A program made the position numbers and the translations under genes. This document shows positions 44,618 to 53,300 of a stretch of DNA of 64,000 nt, piece after piece. The stretch comes from an uncultured Colwellia sp. (GTDB taxonomy: Bacteria > Pseudomonadota > Gammaproteobacteria > Enterobacterales > Alteromonadaceae), in assembly GCA_913057925.1 (NCBI GenBank), contig CAJXPG010000003.1, forward strand, positions 1 through 64,000, given 5' to 3'. The notes below the pieces were generated by a model. The model was not told the origin of the DNA. It was given only the letters and a program-made list of their open reading frames with translations, and did not search any database. The stretch's first letter is position 1. Each line of letters opens with the position of its first letter.

Positions 44618-45565
44618 ATGAATATTATTAGTGCCCAACAAGTTCATGAAAACTTAAGCTTTGAAGAGTTAGTACCGTTATTAAAAACGAGCTTTAGCAA
44701 ACCCTTTCATATGCCGCAACGTCAAGTTTTTGGCTTAGCGCCAGAAGACAATGACAATCATGATGGCTTTGCTTTACTGCCTTCATGGAATGAAGAAGTG
44801 ATTGGCAATAAAGCCTTTACTTACTTTCCTGACAATGCCACTAACCATGATTTACCGGGATTGTTTTCAAAAATTATGTTGTTTAAACGTAAAACCGGCG
44901 AGCCATTAGCGCTTGTTGACGGAACCAGTGTTACCTATTGGCGAACTGCCGCTATTTCAGCATTGGCAAGTCAGCTGTTATCTAAAGAAGATAGTAAGCA
45001 CCTGATGTTATTTGGTACCGGAAATTTAGCCAATTATTTAGTGAAAGCTCACTTAAGTGTGCGAGCCCTTAACAAGGTGACGCTATGGGGGCGTAATAGC
45101 GATAAAGTTAACGCGTTAATTACTGAGTTTAGTGCTTTATACCCAGACGTAAGTTTTAAGGCCAGTGTCGATGTTGACAGTGAAGTTGCAACAGCTGATA
45201 TTGTTTGTTGTGCTACAGGTTCAAAAACACCACTTTTTGATGGAAACAAGCTTAGTGCAGGTACGCATGTTGATTGTTTAGGTAATCACATTGCCGATGC
45301 CCGTGAATGTGATACCACAACACTAGTTCGCGCACGTGTGTTTGTTGATAGCTTAACAAATACCTTAAATGAAGCAGGGGAGTTATTAATACCCATTGCT
45401 GAAGGTAGTTTTAACAAAGATGAAATTGTTGGCGAGTTAACTGACATGTGTAAAAAGCCAGAGATTTTAAGGCAATCTGCAGACGAAATTACCTTGTTTA
45501 AGTCTGTTGGTACCGCAATCAGTGATCTAGTTGCTGCTTACCAAGTAGTGCAGAAAGTTAGCTAA
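44618..45565 (+). CDS. Ornithine cyclodeaminase/mu-crystallin-family reductase (pyrroline-2-carboxylate reductase)
   Basis: This 315-residue protein has the NAD(P)-binding motif LMLFGTGNLANYLVKAHL at about residues 130-147 and VDGTSVTYWRTAAISALAS at about 103-121, as in the ornithine cyclodeaminase family. In bacteria with trans-3-hydroxyproline dehydratase, the neighbouring member is the NAD(P)H-dependent pyrroline-2-carboxylate reductase that makes L-proline. This assignment rests on context; ornithine cyclodeaminase is less likely. A strong terminator closes the unit. Confidence 0.82.
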   Translation: MNIISAQQVHENLSFEELVPLLKTSFSKPFHMPQRQVFGLAPEDNDNHDGFALLPSWNEEVIGNKAFTYFPDNATNHDLPGLFSKIMLFKRKTGEPLALVDGTSVTYWRTAAISALASQLLSKEDSKHLMLFGTGNLANYLVKAHLSVRALNKVTLWGRNSDKVNALITEFSALYPDVSFKASVDVDSEVATADIVCCATGSKTPLFDGNKLSAGTHVDCLGNHIADARECDTTTLVRARVFVDSLTNTLNEAGELLIPIAEGSFNKDEIVGELTDMCKKPEILRQSADEITLFKSVGTAISDLVAAYQVVQKVS

Positions 45566-45595
45566 TACTCAGCTCAAGTCATCGCTGAACAAACT

Positions 45596-45633
45596 AAAGG
45601 CGCTAACGAGTAACAACTCGTTAGCGCCTTTTT
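45596..45633 (+). terminator. Terminator of the hydroxyproline operon
   Basis: AAAGGCGCTAACGAG pairs exactly with CTCGTTAGCGCCTTT over six bases, with T-run. Confidence 0.9.
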
Positions 45634-45752
45634 GTTAGCTTACTTATTTTATGGCTGCTGGTTTATTATTAACTTCAGTCGGGCACTTTAATGCTTTTTG
45701 TGATGTGCTAGGTAATTTAATAGAGCCACTGTATAAAAGCGTTCTTCTTAAT

Positions 45753-45789
45753 AAAAAATTATCAGTTATAATGTTATTGATAATTTTTT
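45753..45789. promoter_or_regulatory. Inverted repeat before the LysR gene
   Basis: AAAAAATTATCA and TGATAATTTTTT flank a 13-base spacer and end 15 bases before the LysR start. It may be a site for autoregulation; its AT-richness makes chance more likely. Confidence 0.35.
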
Positions 45790-45804
45790 GTTATGAGGTG
45801 GGCA

Positions 45805-46716
45805 GTGCTAAATCTAAATTGGCTTCAAACGTTTGTGACTTTGGTTGATACCGGGCATTTTACCCATACGGCTGAAAAATTGTTTATGACCCAACCTGGG
45901 GTCAGTCAGCATATCAATAAGCTTGAAAGTGCTTGTGGTCATGCGCTTATACTTAGAGAGAAAAAGAGCTTCGATTTAACTGAGCAAGGTCGTTTAGTTT
46001 ACCAATATGCTCAACAACTATTAATGAGTGAGCAGCATTTATTTGAGCAATTAATTTTTGATAACCCTGATGAAGGTGAATGCAAGCTTGCTTGCTCAGG
46101 GGCGCTTGCCTTAATGCTTTACCCGAAGCTGTTGTCTGTGCAAGCTGAACACCGAAAGCTTGTTATGCAGCTTAAAGCTGCGCCAAATCATGAGATCTTA
46201 AATGCTATAAATACAGGAGATATAGATCTGGGCATTGTCACTAATATGTCTAGCGATGCGCAAAAGAGTAGTGATTTTACGGTAGAGCAAGTCGGTCATG
46301 AAGCATTGTGTTTGATCCTACCGGTAAAATACGAAGCACAGCCAATAACGGAACAGCTATTAATTGACTTAGGGCTGATCAGTCATCCAGATGCAAAGCA
46401 CTATTTGTCGTTGTATTTTTCTCAAAGTCAGTTGCCATTTTTTACTAATACCCGCCTTGAGGAAATTCCTAAAACAGGGTTTGTAAATCAAATTAATCAA
46501 ATTTTGCTGCCAGTTGCTAAAGGCTTAGGCTTTACTGTGTTACCGCAGAGCATTGTTGATAGCTTTAATGATCAGGAATCTTTAACTATTTTTAAGCCAG
46601 ATAAACCAGTGATAGAAATGTTATACCTAGTGAAAAAACGAAATAGGGTATTACCTGCACGGTTTGAGCAAGTAAGCTCATTGATCAAGTCGAGCTTGCT
46701 TGCTCAAATCGAGTAA
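45805..46716 (+). CDS. LysR-family transcriptional regulator
   Basis: This 303-residue protein has an N-terminal winged helix-turn-helix (NLNWLQTFVTLVDTGHFTHTAEKLFMTQPGVSQHINKLE, about residues 2-42) and the two-lobed effector domain. I use GTG 45805, with GAGG six bases before it and family-typical first residues. It lies beside the prolyl catabolic genes and could control the transporter unit in response to proline or hydroxyproline, by position only. The operator-like TTGTATACAA sites do not have the LysR T-N11-A form, so a different regulator is expected for those. Confidence 0.88.
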   Translation: MLNLNWLQTFVTLVDTGHFTHTAEKLFMTQPGVSQHINKLESACGHALILREKKSFDLTEQGRLVYQYAQQLLMSEQHLFEQLIFDNPDEGECKLACSGALALMLYPKLLSVQAEHRKLVMQLKAAPNHEILNAINTGDIDLGIVTNMSSDAQKSSDFTVEQVGHEALCLILPVKYEAQPITEQLLIDLGLISHPDAKHYLSLYFSQSQLPFFTNTRLEEIPKTGFVNQINQILLPVAKGLGFTVLPQSIVDSFNDQESLTIFKPDKPVIEMLYLVKKRNRVLPARFEQVSSLIKSSLLAQIE

Positions 46717-46787
46717 TCATGACCGCTAAAATTTCAAGTGATTGGCATCAACAGCGCTAGTTAGCTTTAGCATTTGAGAAAAAGCAT

Positions 46788-46822
46788 AAAAAAATCCGAT
46801 GAAAACTATTCATCGGATTTTT
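46788..46822. terminator. Terminator between LysR and the small peptide gene
   Basis: AAAAATCCGATGAA and TTCATCGGATTTTT pair exactly over five bases, with A- and T-runs outside. It works for the convergent genes. Confidence 0.85.
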
Positions 46823-46889
46823 ACATTATTTCGTCACTTTTCAAGCTTTCTAGTAATGATCGTTGGCTTTATAGCAAACAGAGGTAGCC

Positions 46890-47075
46890 CTATATTAATG
46901 CAGGGCTTGTGTTAGTATTTTCCAAACTAGCGAGAGGTGTTTTGTTTTTAATTTGCTCAATGTTAACGGTTGAAGCTTCTGCTGCCATGGCAGAGTCAGC
47001 AATCAAATAAGCCGCTACGACAAAAGTACAACTTAACACGGTTGCTAAGGTTTTGGATTTTTTATTATTTTTCAT
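46890..47075 (-). CDS. Small exported peptide next to Xaa-Pro peptidase
   Basis: This 61-residue protein has a signal peptide with cut site SAMA-A and a mature part of only about 29 residues (AEASTVNIEQIKNKTPLASL, then ENTNTSPALI). It has good AGAGG spacing to the ATG, so it is probably real. It follows the Xaa-Pro-type peptidase gene by 34 bases, on the same strand. I know no family. The mature part holds proline (KTPLAS, SPALI), so a link to the peptidase is possible, but unproven. Confidence 0.55.
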   Translation of the reverse strand: MKNNKKSKTLATVLSCTFVVAAYLIADSAMAAEASTVNIEQIKNKTPLASLENTNTSPALI

Positions 47076-47109
47076 AATTACCTCTACTGCTGTTACTACT
47101 GTTTACAAC

Positions 47110-48339
47110 TTACGCTTCATAACCAAATGGGTCATCAATTGAGTGTGCTGGCTCACTAAACCATTTAGGTCCAGATTCTGTCATATAAAAATGATCTTCT
47201 AAACGCACACCAAATTCCCCATATAAACAAAGCATTGGCTCGTTAGAAAAACACATACCGGCAGCAAGTGGCGTTTTATCACCGCGCACCAAGTAAGGCC
47301 ATTCATGAATATCTAAACCGACGCCATGGCCAGTACGATGTGGTAAACCCGGTACTTGGTAGTCAGGACCATAGCCTTGCGTTTCTAAATAGTTTCGAGC
47401 GCCAATATCGACCGACTCACATGGTAAGCCAATTTTTGCCGCGTCAAAGCCTTGTGCTTGTGCTGTTTTTTCATGTAGCCATACTGCACGTTGTTTTTCA
47501 CTCGCTTCACCAAAAACGTAGCTGCGAGTAATGTCTGAGTTATAACCTTGAACCAGACAGCCAGTATCAATTAATACCATGTCATTTTCTTCAAGTGTTT
47601 TCGGGGTTTTTACGCCGTGTGGGTAAGCAGTATCTTGACCGAATAATACGATACAAAATGATGAGCCTTTCGGCGCGCCAAGTTTGATATGAGCTTGGTT
47701 AATAAAGCTTGTAACTTCAGCTGTGGTAATACCAACATGTAATATTTTAGCAACCGCACGATGTACGACCATGGTCATATCTTTGGCGCGTTGTAATAGC
47801 GCTATTTCACTGGCTGATTTAACCATGCGACAACCTGCAGTGATTGCTTTACTGCTTGTGAAACTTACTGCCATGTTTTGTGCTTTAGCTGCGTTGATCA
47901 TACCATCTACGGCAAAAAAGGCAGTAGACTCATCAACAGCAATAGTGCCTTGGCCAATGTTCATTGCTTGTAGCGTGCTAATGACTAATTCATAAGGAGA
48001 TTCATGTTCGTGCCAGCTAGCAACCTCGGCCTTCACTACCATAAAACCAGACAGGGTACTCACTTCAAACCAAGGAGCAACATAGGTTAATTCTCCTTCA
48101 GCCGGTAAGATTGCGCCAACTAAGCGCTCAGATGCATACCAAGTGGTGCCGGTGAAATAAGACAAGTTAGTGCCGGCATTTAAATATAAAGCGCTAATAT
48201 TTTGCTCGCGCATTAACTGTTGGGCTTTAACAATACGTTGTTGATATTCAGCCAGTGAAATCGGCTCAATATCTGTAGTCATATCGGTTAATTTACTTAA
48301 TTCAATGTCGGCTGTAGAGCCACCAATACCAATGGACAT
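47110..48339 (-). CDS. M24-family Xaa-Pro peptidase, second copy
   Basis: This 409-residue peptidase has a creatinase N-terminal domain and the M24 metal site: Asp in LIDTGC, Asp in NSDITR, His in TGHGVGLDIHEWPY, Glu in FSNEPM and Glu in VRLEDHF. It starts at 48339, where GAGGAAA lies seven bases before the ATG; a longer frame from 48375 is less likely. A perfect ATTGTATACAAT palindrome lies 93 bases upstream of the start. Possible functions are Xaa-Pro dipeptidase or ectoine-hydrolase-like; with neighbours on proline use, I favour the first. Confidence 0.85.
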   Translation of the reverse strand: MSIGIGGSTADIELSKLTDMTTDIEPISLAEYQQRIVKAQQLMREQNISALYLNAGTNLSYFTGTTWYASERLVGAILPAEGELTYVAPWFEVSTLSGFMVVKAEVASWHEHESPYELVISTLQAMNIGQGTIAVDESTAFFAVDGMINAAKAQNMAVSFTSSKAITAGCRMVKSASEIALLQRAKDMTMVVHRAVAKILHVGITTAEVTSFINQAHIKLGAPKGSSFCIVLFGQDTAYPHGVKTPKTLEENDMVLIDTGCLVQGYNSDITRSYVFGEASEKQRAVWLHEKTAQAQGFDAAKIGLPCESVDIGARNYLETQGYGPDYQVPGLPHRTGHGVGLDIHEWPYLVRGDKTPLAAGMCFSNEPMLCLYGEFGVRLEDHFYMTESGPKWFSEPAHSIDDPFGYEA

Positions 48340-48431
48340 GCAATTTTCCTCAATAAAGCTAAGCTTGCTCAGCAAGTGTATTAATAAAATAAGTTAGGCA
48401 GTAAAAGCTACTGCTATCTGCTTTTAGATAT

Positions 48432-48443
48432 ATTGTATACAAT
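48432..48443. promoter_or_regulatory. ATTGTATACAAT palindrome before Xaa-Pro peptidase gene
   Basis: A perfect 12-bp palindrome identical to that at 37247. It lies in the promoter region of the minus-strand peptidase gene. Confidence 0.6.
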
Positions 48444-48548
48444 TAAAGTCGTTAGACAAGCATAAATACTAGCTTGTCTTTTTCTGAGTTATAACAAATC
48501 AATTAACTCTATGCACGAAACTCTATACACGAAATGACTATTGATTGA

Positions 48549-49913
48549 TTAAAACCACTGATCTTTGATTTTTCCGTATTGAAAGTAACCCCATTGACCA
48601 ACCCGCCTGAGCGGAGCCAGTGGAAATTTCGGTAAGGCTTTTTGATATAAGGGCAGGTTAGGCAAGGTTTCACCGGCAACTTTTTGCGCGAGTCGTTTTC
48701 CTGCCTGTACTGAAAAAGAAACACCGCTACCGCAATATCCCATGGAGTAGAAGATATTATTTTCCTCGTTACTGTAAATATGCGGCATATCATCAAGTGA
48801 CATACAAAGCCAACCAGACCAAGCATAATCATATGCAATCGAGTTAAGCGCAGGAAAGTTGCTTTTTAACACCTTCAGTAATCGGTTAGCATAATAGGGA
48901 TCTTCGGCGCCTTTACCGGTAATTGCACCGCGACCACCAAATAAAATGCGGTTATCAGGTAACTTGCGGTAATAGTATTTAAGCGCTCTGGTGTCCATGA
49001 TGACATTACTGGTTAAGAAGTTACATGCGGCAATTTGTTCATCAGACAGTGGTTGAGTAACAATAATTTGTGACAGTACTGGTAAACTTCGGCTTTTGAC
49101 TATTGGGTGTAAGTTCTTGGTGGTGTAGCCATTTGTCGCGATAACTACTTTTTTGGCGGTTACTTTGCCTTGCGGTGTCTGCAGCACCTGATTGACTTGA
49201 CTAGCTTGACCGCTATTAGAGGTAACTTGCTGGTGCCACTCTTGAACAGGGCTATCGCAGTGAATGGTAACCCCATTTTCTCTGGCAAGCCTTTGATAGC
49301 CCCAAGCCAGTTTAAGTGGATTAATGCCAAAGCCATCTTGGTAGCGAATAGCGCCATAGGCGTTATTATCAGCCATATAGTTTCGATGTAGCTCACTTCG
49401 GCTTAGTATTTGTACATCATAACCAAACATTTTTTGTTGTAACTCTGCAGCTGCAATTAAACCTTTTAACATGTCAGGTTTATGCGCAACTCTGATATAA
49501 CCACTTTCTTGCGGATCACAGTCAATGCCTTCATCAATTAAGCTTTTTACTGTGTCGACTCCAGCGCACATTTCTTGGTAAATGCCGCGCATCACTTCTT
49601 CGCCCCATTGAGCTTGCATAGTTGCGTAGGGCTTTCTACCTGAGGACTTTAAAATAAAGCCGCCATTGCGACCACTTGCTCCCCATGCCGTTCGATTCGC
49701 TTCAAGTACTGTTGCTTTGATGCCGTGCTCTCTGGCGAGGTGTAAGGCGGTTGATAAGCCGGTGTAACCTGCGCCAATAATGGCAACATCAACCGAAATA
49801 TCTTTGTTAAGTTGGCCATCATCTTCCGGTGCTGTGCCGGCAACATCTGCCCAGTAACTGTCAGGGTAGGGGTTATTATTGGATAATGAGCTATCAACGA
49901 GAGGGTCGTACAT
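48549..49913 (-). CDS. FAD-dependent oxidoreductase (PuuB/DAO-like)
   Basis: This 454-residue protein has the FAD-binding motif AIIGAGYTGLSTALHLA, preceded by the SYWADVAG stretch common in PuuB/OrdL-type oxidases, and a DAO domain to WLCMSLDDMPHIY. Such enzymes oxidise gamma-glutamylputrescine or N-methyl and cyclic amino acids. With no polyamine genes near and a hydroxyproline island around it, oxidation of an imino acid or N-methylated amino acid is possible. The gene is next to the second Xaa-Pro peptidase, on the same strand with a 209-base gap. Confidence 0.85.
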   Translation of the reverse strand: MYDPLVDSSLSNNNPYPDSYWADVAGTAPEDDGQLNKDISVDVAIIGAGYTGLSTALHLAREHGIKATVLEANRTAWGASGRNGGFILKSSGRKPYATMQAQWGEEVMRGIYQEMCAGVDTVKSLIDEGIDCDPQESGYIRVAHKPDMLKGLIAAAELQQKMFGYDVQILSRSELHRNYMADNNAYGAIRYQDGFGINPLKLAWGYQRLARENGVTIHCDSPVQEWHQQVTSNSGQASQVNQVLQTPQGKVTAKKVVIATNGYTTKNLHPIVKSRSLPVLSQIIVTQPLSDEQIAACNFLTSNVIMDTRALKYYYRKLPDNRILFGGRGAITGKGAEDPYYANRLLKVLKSNFPALNSIAYDYAWSGWLCMSLDDMPHIYSNEENNIFYSMGYCGSGVSFSVQAGKRLAQKVAGETLPNLPLYQKALPKFPLAPLRRVGQWGYFQYGKIKDQWF

Positions 49914-50100
49914 CTTGGCTACCTAATTTTTGTTATACCACCTGCAAACTTATCATAACGAGATTATTTTGCTGTGATTTTATTGTTTTTTTTGTAACTA
50001 TAGCCATGGAATAACTTGGTAAAAATTGATTGTCATTCTCATGCAATGAATCACTTATCATTAACTTCAGCGAGAATACTTTAAGGAAGGTAGCTATAAC

Positions 50101-50664
50101 ATGGGTAAACAATTTTCAGAGCTAAATACTAAACATATCGACTTCATCGCCGATCAAAAGATATTTTTTGTTAGCACGGCTGCAGACACTGGTACTGTTA
50201 ACTTATCGCCAAAAGGTGGTGATAGCTTAAGAGTGATCAACCCAACGACTATTGCCTGGTTAAACCTAACGGGGAGCGGTAATGAATCAGCCGCTCATGT
50301 GTTAATCAACCCGCGTATGACCATTATGTTTTGTGCCTTTGAAGGTGCGCCTTTAATTTTACGGACATACGGCACAGCCAGAGTGCTGCATCAAGGCGAT
50401 GAACAGTGGGATGAATATATAAAGCTCTTTCCAGAGAATATTGATTCACGACAGGTATTTTTACTTGATATTGCTATGGTGCAATCATCTTGTGGCATGG
50501 CTGTACCTTACTTTAACTTTGAAGCTGATCGTGATGACCTTGCTAAATCATCAGAAAAGCAAGGTAAAGAGGGCATTGAAAAGTATTGGGTAAAGAAAAA
50601 TCAACAAAGTATTGATGGCTTTGAAACTGAAATTGTTAAACGCTCTGCTATAAAAATTAGTTAG
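50101..50664 (+). CDS. Pyridoxamine 5'-phosphate oxidase-family FMN-binding protein
   Basis: This 187-residue protein has the split-barrel flavin fold: IDFIADQKIFFVSTAA, VNLSPKGGDSLRV and MTIMFCAFEGAPLILRTYGT. The fit is with the PNPOx-like family that binds FMN or F420 and lacks the full vitamin B6 synthesis site. The function is unknown. It is divergent from the PuuB-like gene; AAGGAAGG is nine bases before the ATG. Confidence 0.85.
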   Translation: MGKQFSELNTKHIDFIADQKIFFVSTAADTGTVNLSPKGGDSLRVINPTTIAWLNLTGSGNESAAHVLINPRMTIMFCAFEGAPLILRTYGTARVLHQGDEQWDEYIKLFPENIDSRQVFLLDIAMVQSSCGMAVPYFNFEADRDDLAKSSEKQGKEGIEKYWVKKNQQSIDGFETEIVKRSAIKIS

Positions 50665-51057
50665 TTTTGATATTGCGCTGACAACTCTTTAGTTTGAAAA
50701 GATCTAGTAGATTAAATGACTATTTCTCCTCAAAAGAGCTGCAAAAGTCTAATGCTATCTTTTTAAGTTGCGATTTTCTTTCGAAGTGAAATTTAATTGG
50801 TTTTGATTTGTTGTTCATTTAATTACAGTGAAACCGGGTGGGTTTTAATGTTTTTAGTGTGCAGTTTTTATTTAAGTGATTGTTTTATAGCTTTTTTTAT
50901 TGGTATTGTTTAATCTAGAGTTAACTCGTTAAGTTACGGTGTACAAATTTTATTACTGAAAGTTATCTTAAATATTAATAAAATTTATACAATAATACTT
51001 ACAAATGTAACTTCTTGTGTAATAATACAGGTGTAGTAACAATTTTGGGAGGCTATT
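50665..51057. other. Intergenic region of about 390 bases
   Basis: AT-rich sequence without a recognisable gene or hairpin. It contains the promoter for the small coiled-coil protein at 51058. Confidence 0.4.
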
Positions 51058-51219
51058 ATGGCCCATGAGGATAGACGCAATATGTCAAAAAACACCGATG
51101 CTAGTTTAGATAATTGTAATAATGAGCAAAAATCAACATTAGAGCAATTAGCTGATGCCAACCATGAAATTGAAGAGTTAAAACTACAAATTGCTTGGTT
51201 AGAGCGCTCTTACGAGTAA
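51058..51219 (+). CDS. Small coiled-coil protein
   Basis: A 53-residue frame has a strong GGGAGG five bases before the ATG. It encodes a polar N-terminal half and a C-terminal heptad stretch, LEQLADANHEIEELKLQIAW plus LERSYE, which should be a coiled coil. It recalls SlyX-type short proteins but I cannot place it. It is followed at 51303 by a good terminator, so it is probably its own transcription unit. Confidence 0.6.
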   Translation: MAHEDRRNMSKNTDASLDNCNNEQKSTLEQLADANHEIEELKLQIAWLERSYE

Positions 51220-51302
51220 TTTAAGCGCAGAGCTATACATACTCGTTATCATTAACTGCATTGCGTTATTTGTTTAAGCAAATAATTGGAATAAGTTAAG
51301 TT

Positions 51303-51337
51303 AAAAGGCAAATATAATTTATATATTTGCCTTTTTT
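51303..51337 (+). terminator. Terminator after the coiled-coil gene
   Basis: AAAAGGCAAATATA pairs exactly with TATATTTGCCTTTT over five bases, with T-run. Confidence 0.85.
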
Positions 51338-51521
51338 GTTTCCTTTTGAATGTGCCGGTAAAATACAACAGCTGACTTTCTTTGTCATCAATCACCCTAT
51401 AAAAGTTTCATTTGCTTTGATAAATTAGTTGCATATCTAATAGTTCATGGTATTTTCCCTGCATTAACGCAAAACAAAAATGTAAAACAATTTTTAGAAT
51501 ATAGCCAAAGGAAGCAATCTT

Positions 51522-52097
51522 ATGCCAAAGGCAAGTGAGATAAAGAAAAATGCTGCGATAGAGCACAACGGTCAAGTGTTGATCGTTCGAGATATAACAA
51601 GGTCTGTTCCTCAAGGCAGAGCAGGTGGTAGTTTATACAGAATGCGTCTTTACGATGTAGTGACCGGTGGTAAGGTTGATGAAACCTTTAAAGCAGAAGA
51701 TATGCTAAATTTTGCTGATTTAAGTCGCAGGCCGTCAATGTTTTCATATATCGATGGAGACGAGTATGTCTTTATGGATAATGAAGATTACACTCCATAC
51801 AATTTAAATAAAGAAGCTATCGCTGATGAAGTACTTTTCATCAATGAAGAGACTCAAGGTATTTCAGTGATTATTGTCGATGAGTCACCTGTTGCAATAG
51901 ATTTACCGCCAAGTGTTGAGTTAGTTATTACTGAAACAGACCCTTCAATTAAAGGGGCTTCAGCCAGTGCTCGTACTAAGCCAGCAATACTTTCTACAGG
52001 GTTAACCGTGCAAGTACCTGAGCATATCTCTACAGGTGATAAAATTAAAGTTAATACTGAAGAGCGAAAGTTTATGGGTCGTGCAGACTCAAAGTAA
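51522..52097 (+). CDS. efpL: Elongation factor P-like protein EfpL (YeiP)
   Basis: This 191-residue protein has the three beta-barrel domains of EF-P and the YeiP-type ends ([38 protein letters not shown]). The tip loop carries R33 in [12 protein letters not shown], aligned with the Arg of E. coli YeiP. EfpL rescues ribosomes stalled at certain proline-containing and other motifs. It lies among peptide and proline genes by chance or not, and a terminator follows at 52141. Confidence 0.92.
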   Translation: MPKASEIKKNAAIEHNGQVLIVRDITRSVPQGRAGGSLYRMRLYDVVTGGKVDETFKAEDMLNFADLSRRPSMFSYIDGDEYVFMDNEDYTPYNLNKEAIADEVLFINEETQGISVIIVDESPVAIDLPPSVELVITETDPSIKGASASARTKPAILSTGLTVQVPEHISTGDKIKVNTEERKFMGRADSK

Positions 52098-52140
52098 CCA
52101 CGCTAATTACCGTTAACTAACGTTAATTGATCATCCATTG

Positions 52141-52169
52141 AAAAATGCCCGCAGTTTCGGGCATTTTTT
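52141..52169 (+). terminator. Terminator after efpL
   Basis: AAAAATGCCCG pairs exactly with CGGGCATTTTT over six bases, with T-run. Confidence 0.85.
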
Positions 52170-52235
52170 ATTTTAGTTACGCCAACGAATAACAATAGCA
52201 GTTAAGTTAGTTTGAATTAATAGAAAGGTTTAATA

Positions 52236-53141
52236 ATGAGTGAAGCAATATATTCAATTGGCCAACAAGGACAGCCTTGGGGGGAAAGTGAAAAAGCATT
52301 ATGGTTTGAACAGCAGAGTATTAAACGTTCTTATCAAGAGCAAGTACTAACTAAACTTGAAGCGCTTGCGCCTTCATTTGATATGATTCAGTACGGTAGC
52401 CTTACAATTGATGAAAGTCGCTATCCTTTGTACGTAATGCAAAGTAAAAACTGGCAAACAGCTAACCCGACCATTCTGGTTACTGGTGGCGTTCACGGTT
52501 ATGAAACAAGTGGCGTACAAGGTGCCATTCGCTTCCTAGAAACAAAAGCACAAAGTTACAGCGAACAGTTTAATATTATCGTTGCGCCTTGTGTTAGTCC
52601 GTGGGGCTATGAAACCATCAATCGTTGGAACAATAAGGCGATAGATCCAAACCGTTCATTCTACCCAGACAGCCCTGCACAAGAGTCGGCAGCATTAATG
52701 TCATACATTAATGAGCTAGACGTTGACATAGCGATGCACATTGACTTGCATGAAACCACAGATACCGATAACAGTGATTTTAGGCCTGCACTCGCGGCGC
52801 GTGATGCCATAGTACAGAAAAACTGGAATATTCCAGACGGTTTTTATCTGGTTGGTGATACTACTAAGCCTGCTAAAGAGTTTCAGTATGCGATTAATCA
52901 AGCGGTCGCAAAGGTCACTCATATTGCACCTGCGGATAACGATGGTAAGTTAATCGGTGTCGATATAGAGCAGTTTGGCGTGATTAATTACGCTGGCAGA
53001 GCGCTAGGTTTATGTATGGGCTTAACAGACGCGCCGTTAGTGACCACAACCGAAGTTTACCCTGACAGCCCGTTAGTTGATGATGAAAACTGTATTCTGG
53101 CGCAAGTTGCAGCGATTACTGCAGCGATTGATTTTATTTAA
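52236..53141 (+). CDS. M14-family metallopeptidase
   Basis: This 301-residue protein of the M14 superfamily has GGVHGYETSG (HxxE zinc ligands), NRWNNKAIDPNRSF (substrate Arg), HIDLHETTD (third ligand His) and VTTTEVYPDSPL (general-base Glu). It lacks a signal peptide, so it is cytoplasmic, and resembles the AstE/aspartoacylase-like deacylases and small carboxypeptidases. The exact substrate is not clear. It stands alone between terminators at 52141 and 53196. Confidence 0.82.
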   Translation: MSEAIYSIGQQGQPWGESEKALWFEQQSIKRSYQEQVLTKLEALAPSFDMIQYGSLTIDESRYPLYVMQSKNWQTANPTILVTGGVHGYETSGVQGAIRFLETKAQSYSEQFNIIVAPCVSPWGYETINRWNNKAIDPNRSFYPDSPAQESAALMSYINELDVDIAMHIDLHETTDTDNSDFRPALAARDAIVQKNWNIPDGFYLVGDTTKPAKEFQYAINQAVAKVTHIAPADNDGKLIGVDIEQFGVINYAGRALGLCMGLTDAPLVTTTEVYPDSPLVDDENCILAQVAAITAAIDFI

Positions 53142-53195
53142 TCAATGTCATTTTCAGGGTTTTATTTAATCATTTTAGCTGATTAATTCCATAAA

Positions 53196-53225
53196 AAAAA
53201 CGCCTACTTGAGAGTAGGCGTTTTT
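53196..53225. terminator. Bidirectional terminator
   Basis: AAAAACGCCTACT pairs exactly with AGTAGGCGTTTTT over four bases. It separates the M14 gene from the flgT gene, which are convergent. Confidence 0.9.
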
Positions 53226-53300
53226 CTTTTACTATGAGTTAAAATATCTGCTATTAAGTCATCTGTTATGTAAGTTATCCGTTATTAAGTTATCAGCTAG

